A stretch of 5,409 nt of DNA from the NCBI GenBank assembly GCA_947374105.1, contig CANCAO010000141.1:1-5409 (forward strand), given 5' to 3'. Both the position numbers and the translations under genes were made by a program. Shown one piece after another: positions 1-4,939 of this stretch. The stretch is from Comamonadaceae bacterium. GTDB lineage: Bacteria; Pseudomonadota; Gammaproteobacteria; Burkholderiales; Burkholderiaceae_C. The notes under the pieces are model-generated. The model was not told the DNA's origin. It searched no databases and worked only from the letters and a program-made list of their open reading frames with translations. Positions within the stretch are counted from its first letter, which is position 1, and every line of letters starts with the position of its first letter.

Positions 1-1173
1 AACTACGTGGTGGATGCGGACAAATGCAATCTCTGCATGGACTGCGTTTCGCCTTGTCCGACCGGCTCGATTGACAACTGGCGCATGGTGCTCAAGCTCA
101 AGGCCTACACGCCGCAAGAGCAGCTGGGCTGGGACGAATTGCCCGCTGAGGTGCCACTACCCGAGGGGGTAGATGCGGACGCAGCTGTGACCGCTGCGCA
201 AGCGCAAACCACGTCGCAAGTCGTGCCGCAAACCCAGCTCGAATCGGGCGAGACCGCCTTTGTCTCTTCGGCCTGGGGCGCCACGCTGCCACCCTGGTCA
301 GCAGCGCACGCCTACACCAACCTCTATGGTCCCAAAACTGGTGCCACAACCGCGACTGTGACGGGCAATTTCCGTGTGACAGAGGTCGGCCAGACGGCGG
401 GCAGCGACTACGATACCCACCACGTCGTTCTGGATTTTGGCGCCATGCCTTTCCCCGTGCTGGAAGGTCAATCCATCGGCATTCTGCCACCTGGCAGCGA
501 CGACAAAGGCAAACCCCACTTTGCCCGTCAGTACTCGATTGCCAGCCCACGCAATGGTGAACGCCCCGGTTACAACAATGTCTCGCTCACCATCAAACGG
601 GTGCTGGAAGACCACCAGGGCAAGCCCGTGCGCGGCGTGGGTAGTAACTACATGTGTGACCTGAAGGTGGGCGACACGGTTCAGGTAATCGGCCCGTTTG
701 GCAGCTCGTTCCTGATGCCCAATCACCCGAAATCCAACATCGTGATGATCTGCACCGGCACCGGCAGCGCGCCCATGCGCGCCATGACCGAGTGGCGTCG
801 CCGTTTGCGGGCATCGGGCAAGTTTGAAGGTGGCAAGTTGATGCTGTTCTTCGGTGCACGCACCCAAGCCGAACTGCCTTACTTTGGTCCTCTGCAAAAC
901 CTGCCCAAAGACTTCATCGACATCCATTTCGCTTTTTCCCGTACGCCCGGTCAACCCAAGCGTTACGTGCAAGACGCGATGCGCGAGCGCGCTGCTGATT
1001 TGGTGGCCTTGCTCAAAGACGGCAACAGTCACTTTTATGTCTGTGGCCTCAAGAGCATGGAGGAGGGCGTGGTGCTGGCCTTGCGTGATGTGGCGCAACA
1101 GGCTGGTTTGGATTGGGCGACCGTGGGGGCGGCACTTAAACGCGAAGGGCGCTTGCACTTGGAGACCTACTGA
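1..1173 (+). CDS. boxA: Benzoyl-CoA 2,3-epoxidase reductase subunit BoxA (5' partial)
   Basis: BoxA is the iron-sulfur flavoprotein that passes electrons from NADPH to the BoxB oxygenase, which epoxidises benzoyl-CoA in the aerobic box pathway (cytoplasmic). The frame is open from base 1, so the gene begins upstream; 390 residues are visible. Family members are about 410-415 aa, so roughly 25 residues are missing, including the first 4Fe-4S cysteine set. The second set, [11 protein letters not shown], is at visible residues 9-19. A variable linker rich in Ala, Gln and Thr follows (about 50-100), then a ferredoxin-NADP reductase-like module: the FAD-binding RQYS motif at 176-179, the NADP-binding CTGTGSAP at 251-258 and YVCG at 346-349. 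The C-terminus EGRLHLETY is intact and, as I recall, typical of BoxA. The next gene on the same strand, a 3-oxoadipyl-CoA thiolase, fits the end of the same pathway, but 372 bp with two structured elements lie between. boxB and boxC are presumably upstream. Confidence 0.93.
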   Translation, partial: NYVVDADKCNLCMDCVSPCPTGSIDNWRMVLKLKAYTPQEQLGWDELPAEVPLPEGVDADAAVTAAQAQTTSQVVPQTQLESGETAFVSSAWGATLPPWSAAHAYTNLYGPKTGATTATVTGNFRVTEVGQTAGSDYDTHHVVLDFGAMPFPVLEGQSIGILPPGSDDKGKPHFARQYSIASPRNGERPGYNNVSLTIKRVLEDHQGKPVRGVGSNYMCDLKVGDTVQVIGPFGSSFLMPNHPKSNIVMICTGTGSAPMRAMTEWRRRLRASGKFEGGKLMLFFGARTQAELPYFGPLQNLPKDFIDIHFAFSRTPGQPKRYVQDAMRERAADLVALLKDGNSHFYVCGLKSMEEGVVLALRDVAQQAGLDWATVGAALKREGRLHLETY

Positions 1174-1199
1174 AGCCTTGTGGGGTAAAGACCTCGCGG

Positions 1200-1304
1200 G
1201 ATCAGGTCGGCGTCGCACTCAGCTCCGCGGCTGTCCCCCGTGGCGGCCTAGGGCCGCCGACTCCTCCTTGATGCCGCTGCGCTGAGCGCGACGCCGACCT
1301 GATC
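1200..1304 (-). repeat. Structured element A (long imperfect palindrome)
   Basis: The outer arms GATCAGGTCGGCGTCGC (1200-1216) and their exact reverse complement (1288-1304) form 17 bp. The stem continues through a 1217/1287 pair that is U·G only when read on the minus strand, then 6 bp more (1218-1223/1281-1286), 24 bp in all. Read on the minus strand, a 3x3 internal loop GCA/GGA follows, then a 5-bp helix GCGGC/GCCGC (1277-1273/1231-1227). Next is a purine-rich internal loop, ATCAAGGAGGAGTC on one side and ACGGGGGACA on the other. An apical hairpin GGCGGCC-CTA-GGCCGCC (1258-1242) closes it. It begins 26 nt after the boxA stop. No T-run follows on the plus strand, so it is not a textbook Rho-independent terminator, although so strong a stem could still block exonucleases or slow polymerase. 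It shares its core with element B. Confidence 0.8.
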
Positions 1305-1360
1305 TTGCCAACCTGGTTAACGCAGCCGGTATTTGACTGCAGCACTCCAGTCATGCTTGC

Positions 1361-1456
1361 TGCCTCGGCGCTTGGGGTGAATGGTGTAGCGAAATCAAGG
1401 AGCAGCCCGAAGGGCGGGGGACATTCGTGGAGCCATTTACCCCAAGTGCCGAGGCG
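1361..1456 (+). repeat. Structured element B (long imperfect palindrome)
   Basis: The arms 1361-1385 and 1432-1456 form a 25-bp stem with four G·U pairs (1361/1456, 1370/1447, 1379/1438, 1385/1432) and no mismatch as plus-strand RNA; on the minus strand these become C·A mismatches. Inside are a 3x3 loop GTA/GGA (1386-1388/1429-1431) and a 5-bp helix GCGAA/TTCGT (1389-1393/1424-1428). Then comes a loop ATCAAGGAGCA (1394-1404) opposite GGGGGACA (1416-1423), and an apical hairpin GCCC-GAA-GGGC (1405-1415). An extra 5-bp pairing GCTTG/CAAGC (1355-1359/1461-1465) is possible outside. The element ends about 90 nt before the thiolase start, on the coding strand, so it would be in the leader or the boxA-thiolase read-through transcript. 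Its architecture and loop sequences match element A, while its outer stem is unrelated. Confidence 0.8.
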
Positions 1457-1545
1457 TACACAAGCTTAGAGTCAGACGTACGCAAGCGTATGCGAACACA
1501 AAGCAAGTTTGAGACACAATCACATTTTTTGAGAAAGAACCCGAC

Positions 1546-2748
1546 ATGACACAAGCCTTCATCTGCGACGCACAACGCACCCCCTTTGGCCGCTACGGTG
1601 GCGCTCTGTCTTCTGTCCGTACTGACGACCTGGGCGCACTGCCCATCAAAGCACTGATGGCGCGCAACGCCTCGGTCGATTGGGCTGCAGTGAGTGACGT
1701 GCTCTACGGCTGCGCCAACCAAGCTGGTGAAGACAATCGCAACGTGGCGCGCATGTCCGCACTGCTGGCCGGATTGCCCATGGACGTGCCCGGTGCCACT
1801 ATCAATCGCTTGTGCGGCTCAGGCATGGACGCCGTGGGCACGGCGGCACGGGCCATTCGCAGTGGCGAGGCTGAGCTGATGATTGCGGGCGGTGTGGAGA
1901 GCATGAGCCGCGCGCCCTTTGTCATGCCCAAAGCCGAGAGCGCTTTCAGCCGCAGCAACGCCGTGTACGACACCACCATCGGCTGGCGCTTTGTGAACAA
2001 GCGCATGAAAGAACTCTACGGCGTGGACTCTATGCCCGAGACGGCAGAGAACGTGGCGGATGATTTCAAAATCGAACGTTTGGCCCAAGACATGATGGCG
2101 CTGCGGTCGCAACAAAACGCCGTCAAGGCGCAACTCAGCGGCTTCTTTGACGCCGAGATCACACCGGTGAGCATTGCGCAAAAGAAAGGCGATGCCATCA
2201 TCGTGAGCAAGGACGAGCATCCGCGCGATACCACGATCGAGTCGCTGGCCAAGCTCAAAGGCGTGGTGCGCCCTGATGGCACGGTGACGGCGGGCAATGC
2301 CTCGGGCGTGAACGACGGCGCGTGTGCCCTGCTGCTCGCCAGCGAAGCCGCCGCCACACGCTACGGCCTGACGCCGCGTGCCCGCGTGGTGGGCATGGCC
2401 ACTGCAGGCTTGGCCCCGCGCATCATGGGTTTTGGCCCGGCCCCAGCCACCCGCAAGGTGCTGGCGCTCACGGGCTTGAGCCTGGCGCAGATGGACGTGA
2501 TCGAACTCAATGAAGCCTTCGCCGCCCAAGGCCTGGCCGTGCTGCGCGACCTGAAACTGGCTGACGACGACGCACGCGTCAACCCCAACGGCGGTGCCAT
2601 CGCCCTGGGCCACCCGTTGGGGGCCAGTGGTGCGCGTCTGGTGATGACGGCGGTGAACCAGTTGCACCGTATTGGTGGCCGCTACGCCCTGTGCACCATG
2701 TGCATCGGCGTGGGGCAGGGGATTGCGCTCATTGTTGAGCGGGTTTGA
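1546..2748 (+). CDS. pcaF: 3-oxoadipyl-CoA thiolase (beta-ketoadipyl-CoA thiolase)
   Basis: This thiolase cleaves 3-oxoadipyl-CoA with CoA to succinyl-CoA and acetyl-CoA, the last step of the beta-ketoadipate and box pathways, in the cytoplasm. The 400-aa length is normal for PcaF/PaaJ enzymes. The acyl-accepting cysteine is Cys90 in NRLCGSG. NEAFAAQ is at 322-328, the catalytic histidine is His356 in GHPLGASG, and the second active-site cysteine is Cys386 in CIGVGQG. All key residues are present, so it should be active. The N-terminus (FICDAQRTPFGRYGGALSSV) is in the usual place. The ATG follows a moderate ribosome binding site (AGAAAG, 8 nt upstream). PaaJ of phenylacetate degradation catalyses the same reaction and cannot be excluded by sequence reading alone; the adjacent boxA favours a role after BoxC in benzoyl-CoA breakdown. 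No CoA transferase gene (pcaIJ) is seen, which fits because the box route yields the CoA ester directly. It converges with the IclR gene across 21 bp. Confidence 0.92.
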   Translation: MTQAFICDAQRTPFGRYGGALSSVRTDDLGALPIKALMARNASVDWAAVSDVLYGCANQAGEDNRNVARMSALLAGLPMDVPGATINRLCGSGMDAVGTAARAIRSGEAELMIAGGVESMSRAPFVMPKAESAFSRSNAVYDTTIGWRFVNKRMKELYGVDSMPETAENVADDFKIERLAQDMMALRSQQNAVKAQLSGFFDAEITPVSIAQKKGDAIIVSKDEHPRDTTIESLAKLKGVVRPDGTVTAGNASGVNDGACALLLASEAAATRYGLTPRARVVGMATAGLAPRIMGFGPAPATRKVLALTGLSLAQMDVIELNEAFAAQGLAVLRDLKLADDDARVNPNGGAIALGHPLGASGARLVMTAVNQLHRIGGRYALCTMCIGVGQGIALIVERV

Positions 2749-2769
2749 ATCAGCTCTGTCCCCAACCGA

Positions 2770-3543
2770 TCAAAGGTGATTGCGCATCGCCCGCGCTGTC
2801 TCTTGCAACACGGGCAGCACACGTTTGACCGCGCCTTCGCTGCTTTCTTGGCCCATCAGCATGGAGACGTTCAAGCCGCCTAGCAGCGTGCCGTTGCGGT
2901 CTTGCAAGGGTACTGCCAGGCCGCGAAAACCCAGTTCGTATTGCTGCTCTGAAATGGCCCAGCCTTGAACGCGGATGCGCTCGAACGTCGTGGCCAAGTG
3001 CTCTTTGCTGGTGATGGTGTGTTGGGTATAGGCACGCAGCGTCGCCGTGGCCAGCCATTGCGCTACGGCCTCGGGCGTGCGCATGGCCAGCATCAGCAGG
3101 CCTGCGGCGGTCACCTGAGCCGGGGCGCGTGAGCCCAGCACGAAGCCTGTGTTAATGCTTCTTTGGGCCCCGTTGCGGGCGATGTAAACCGTCTCGTCGC
3201 CGTCCAGCACGCTGAGGTAGGCAATCTCGCTCGTGCCTGCGGTGATACGCTGTAAAAAGGGCTGTACCGTGCGCGGCAAGCGAGCCGACTCCAGGTAGCT
3301 CTGGCCCAACCGCAGCACGCGCGGTGTCAGCCAGAACAATTTACCGTCGCTGGCGACAAACCCCAAATGCACCAGAGTGAGTAAGTACCGCCGCGCGGCG
3401 GTGCGGGTGATGCCGCAGCGTTGGCCGGCCTGGCTGGCCGTCTGGCGCGGGTTTGCGTCATCGAACGACGCGATGATGGACAAACCCTTCTCTAGACCGG
3501 CGATCCAGTCGCGTTTGTCCAAGGCGGTGGTGACTAAATCCAT
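2770..3543 (-). CDS. IclR-family regulator, PcaR/PcaU/PobR type
   Basis: This is a 257-aa transcription regulator of the IclR family, the usual length. Residues 12-25 (DWIAGLEKGLSIIA) start the winged helix-turn-helix domain. The recognition helix lies around ITRTAARRYLLTLVHLG (45-61), and GFVASDGKLFWLTPRVLRLG (61-80) forms the wing and the linker start. The rest is the effector-binding domain, including SVLDGDETVYIAR (111-123). This pattern is typical of the subfamily that senses protocatechuate, p-hydroxybenzoate or beta-ketoadipate (PcaU, PobR, PcaR). The ATG has an upstream AGG (8 nt spacing) and is immediately preceded by the palindrome GGTTTAAACC. The gene is divergent from the ABC transporter genes, and two similar boxes lie in the shared promoter region, so it probably controls the transporter operon and may control itself. 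The effector is not determinable here; beta-ketoadipate or an aromatic acid is the natural guess. Confidence 0.9.
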   Translation of the reverse strand: MDLVTTALDKRDWIAGLEKGLSIIASFDDANPRQTASQAGQRCGITRTAARRYLLTLVHLGFVASDGKLFWLTPRVLRLGQSYLESARLPRTVQPFLQRITAGTSEIAYLSVLDGDETVYIARNGAQRSINTGFVLGSRAPAQVTAAGLLMLAMRTPEAVAQWLATATLRAYTQHTITSKEHLATTFERIRVQGWAISEQQYELGFRGLAVPLQDRNGTLLGGLNVSMLMGQESSEGAVKRVLPVLQETARAMRNHL

Positions 3544-3553
3544 GGTTTAAACC
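3544..3553. promoter_or_regulatory. 10-bp palindrome at regulator start
   Basis: GGTTTAAACC is a perfect 10-bp palindrome directly abutting the ATG of the IclR gene (read on the minus strand), between its likely ribosome binding site and start codon. It could form a weak hairpin in the mRNA or be a binding site, but a palindrome of this length may also arise by chance. Confidence 0.3.
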
Positions 3554-3607
3554 TGTCCAATGTGTGCCAGTCAGTCCCAAGTGAGACAAGGGGGAAACCC
3601 TCGTTTC

Positions 3608-3643
3608 GTTCGATTATCGTATGTAAATGTTCGATAATCGCAC
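3608..3643. promoter_or_regulatory. Paired IclR-type operator boxes in divergent promoter region
   Basis: Two near-identical boxes, GTTCGATTATCGTAT (3608-3622) and GTTCGATAATCGCAC (3629-3643), are direct repeats 21 bp apart, about two helical turns. Their cores CGATTATCG (3611-3619) and CGATAATCG (3632-3640) are also exact reverse complements, so the pair is at once a direct and an inverted repeat. From memory, the second box is identical to the 15-bp PcaR-binding sequence described for pcaIJ/pcaR promoters of Pseudomonas putida, where it overlaps the -10 region; here GATAAT (3633-3638) could likewise serve as a -10. The boxes lie between the divergent IclR gene and the substrate-binding protein gene, the expected place for the operator of this regulator. 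Transcription to the right from here would give a leader of roughly 100 nt. Confidence 0.75.
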
Positions 3644-3752
3644 AAATGAAGATCAAAAACTGGTCTTGAAAAGCGGTGAAGTCGATACAGTTCAGGGTTC
3701 CCATCGGGCCATAGGCCTATTGACCGACTTTGATTTCGTTACAGGATGTTTT
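3644..3752 (+). promoter_or_regulatory. Leader of the transporter operon
   Basis: About 109 bp separate the operator boxes from the chosen start of the substrate-binding protein gene. The segment has a perfect palindrome ATAGGCCTAT (3711-3720) overlapping a small hairpin GGCC-ATA-GGCC (3707-3717). The base composition is more AT-rich than in the neighbouring genes. The reading frame of the downstream gene stays open through it, but the translation has no protein-family character. I recognise no riboswitch. Confidence 0.4.
3743..3746 (+). promoter_or_regulatory. Ribosome binding site fixing the start at 3753
   Basis: AGGA lies 6 nt before the ATG at 3753. This ATG begins a peptide with a charged N-terminus and hydrophobic core, as expected for a secreted binding protein. 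The in-frame ATG at 3627 lies inside the operator boxes, so it is disfavoured. Confidence 0.75.
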
Positions 3753-4895
3753 ATGAACAAACGCTTCGCTCTTAAATTAATAGCTGCTTGTGCAATTGCT
3801 ACGAGCACTTCAGCCTCTTTTGGCCAAGAAGTCATCAAGATTGCCAACATTGTGGAACTCTCGGGTGCGGGTGCCTCCGCAGGTACCACTTTCAAGAACG
3901 GCGTGGAGCTGGCGGTCAAGGAGATCAACGCGGCGGGCGGGATCCTGGGCAAGAAGATTCAGAGCACCACCTCCGACACGCAGACCAACCCCGGCGTGGC
4001 CAAGGGTTTGACGCAAAAAGCAGTGGATGACGGTGTGTTTGCCATCTACGGCCCGGTGTTCTCGGGCTCCATCATGGTCAGCATGGCCGAGTCGCGCCGC
4101 GCTGAAGTGCCTAACTTCACCGGTGGCGAGGCCAGCAGCATCACGGCTCAGGGCAACCCCTATGTGTTTCGCACCAGCTTCGGCCAGTCGAGCAGCTTTC
4201 CCAAGCTGGCGCGCTACATCAACGCCAAGGCCAAGACACTGGCTGTGATTTATGTGAACAACGACTTCGGTAAAGGCGGACGTGATGCCATCGCCAAAAC
4301 CCTGGAAGGCACGTCCACCAAGATCGTGGCCGATATCTCCACTGACTCAGGCCAAGTGGACTTTTCTGCTGCAGTGCTCAAGGCCAAGCAAAGCAATGCG
4401 GATGCGGTGTTCGTCTACACCAACGAAGAAGAATCTGCGCGTGCGCTGCGTGAATTCCGTAAGCAAGGTTGGACCAAGCCCATCATTGGCGAGACCACCT
4501 TGACCGGCCAAAAAGTGATTGAGTTGGCCGGTGACGCGGCTAACGGCGCGGTGGCGCACGTCGGCCTGACGGTGGACGCACCGAACCCGAACATGCTGGC
4601 CTTCAAGGGCAAGTTCTATCAGGCCTACCAGTACATTCCGGACCACAACGGCATCAAAGGTTTCATGGGCGTTTACACCCTGAAGGCCGCGATTGAAAAG
4701 GCGGGTAAGTTGGATCGCAAGGCCGTGGCCCAGGCCATGAAGGGCCTGCACATCAGCGCCAAAAAATACCCTGGCATCATCATGGACGTGACCTTTGACG
4801 ACAAGGGTGACCTTGACCGTGAAAGCTTCATGGTGGAGGTGAAAAATGGCCGCCAAGTGGTGGTGGAAACCTTGCCTGCGATTGGTAAAAAGTAA
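3753..4895 (+). CDS. ABC transporter periplasmic substrate-binding protein (Liv type)
   Basis: This is the ligand-capturing subunit of a branched-chain-amino-acid-type (HAAT) ABC importer, a type I periplasmic binding protein of the Peripla_BP_6 class. From the chosen ATG it is 380 aa, a normal length. A Sec signal peptide covers about residues 1-24: MNKRFALK, a hydrophobic Leu/Ile/Ala core, and probable cleavage after SFG before QEVIKIAN. The mature start ANIVELSGAGASAG (31-44) is followed by NGVELAVKEINAAGGILG (49-66), the classic first-lobe helix of the family. It is followed 44 bp later by a LivH permease gene. Many such systems next to aromatic catabolic genes import aromatic acids rather than amino acids; with boxA, a thiolase and a PcaR-type regulator alongside, benzoate or a related aromatic acid is the likely ligand, but the sequence does not prove it. 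The first ~25 codons are AT-richer than the rest and overlap a repeat-like segment (see 3774-3815). Confidence 0.9.
   Translation: MNKRFALKLIAACAIATSTSASFGQEVIKIANIVELSGAGASAGTTFKNGVELAVKEINAAGGILGKKIQSTTSDTQTNPGVAKGLTQKAVDDGVFAIYGPVFSGSIMVSMAESRRAEVPNFTGGEASSITAQGNPYVFRTSFGQSSSFPKLARYINAKAKTLAVIYVNNDFGKGGRDAIAKTLEGTSTKIVADISTDSGQVDFSAAVLKAKQSNADAVFVYTNEEESARALREFRKQGWTKPIIGETTLTGQKVIELAGDAANGAVAHVGLTVDAPNPNMLAFKGKFYQAYQYIPDHNGIKGFMGVYTLKAAIEKAGKLDRKAVAQAMKGLHISAKKYPGIIMDVTFDDKGDLDRESFMVEVKNGRQVVVETLPAIGKK
3774..3815 (+). repeat. Repeat-like segment inside the signal-peptide coding region
   Basis: TTAATAGCTGCTTGTGC (3777-3793), then an 11-nt loop, then GAGCACTTCAGCC (3803-3815) resemble a dispersed Comamonadaceae intergenic repeat that I remember as TTGATAGCTGCTTGCGC ... 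AAGCGCTACAGCC. The two halves can pair as GCTG/CAGC (3783-3786/3811-3814) and GTGC/GCAC (3790-3793/3805-3808). The consensus is from memory and was not checked. Confidence 0.35.
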
Positions 4896-4939
4896 GCCCT
4901 AAACGCTCAACTCGAAACGCCACTGTAGATAGGTAAGCC

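Larger units (their letters stand above)
1174..1545. other. Intergenic region with two structured elements
   Basis: This 372-bp stretch between boxA and the thiolase gene has no convincing gene. It contains structured element A (1200-1304, minus orientation) and element B (1361-1456, plus orientation), annotated separately. Between them is a 6-bp hairpin with 8-nt loop (TGACTG 1334-1339 / CAGTCA 1348-1353). After B comes an imperfect direct repeat, CGTACACAAGC (1455-1465) and CGTACGCAAGC (1478-1488), 23 bp apart and 10 of 11 identical. The second copy overlaps a small dyad TACGC-AA-GCGTA (1479-1490). A minus-strand GTTCG half-site (1497-1493) resembles half of the IclR-type boxes seen at 3608-3643, but the match is weak. 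I see no convincing sigma70 promoter for the thiolase gene; its possible ribosome binding site is AGAAAG at 1532-1537, 8 nt before the ATG. Confidence 0.7.

Noticed and set aside
298..1218. Long minus-strand open frame (306 codons) opposite boxA
   Set aside because: It is fully antisense to a well-recognised boxA, and its translation is rich in His, Arg and Ala without family character, as expected for a shadow frame in GC-rich DNA.
1196..1308. Element A as a classic Rho-independent terminator for boxA
   Set aside because: No T-run follows the stem on the plus strand, the hairpin is much longer than usual, and the core matches element B, which is not at a gene end.
1351..1722. Minus-strand open frame crossing the intergenic region
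   Set aside because: It overlaps the thiolase start and reads through element B; the product has no recognisable features.
1819..2667. Long minus-strand open frame (282 codons) opposite the thiolase gene
   Set aside because: The thiolase on the plus strand has all catalytic motifs; the antisense product has biased composition and no recognisable domain.
3627..3752. Upstream in-frame start adding 42 residues to the binding protein
   Set aside because: The ATG lies inside the operator boxes, the extension has no family character, and it would bury the signal peptide. ATG 3753 has a good ribosome binding site and a proper signal sequence.
3780..3791. Possible lipobox I-A-A-C at residues 10-13 of the binding protein
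   Set aside because: The hydrophobic stretch before Cys13 is too short for a lipoprotein signal, and a better Sec cleavage site lies near residue 24.
4347..4856. Minus-strand open frame opposite the binding-protein gene
   Set aside because: It is a shadow of the conserved binding-protein frame, without its own domain features.
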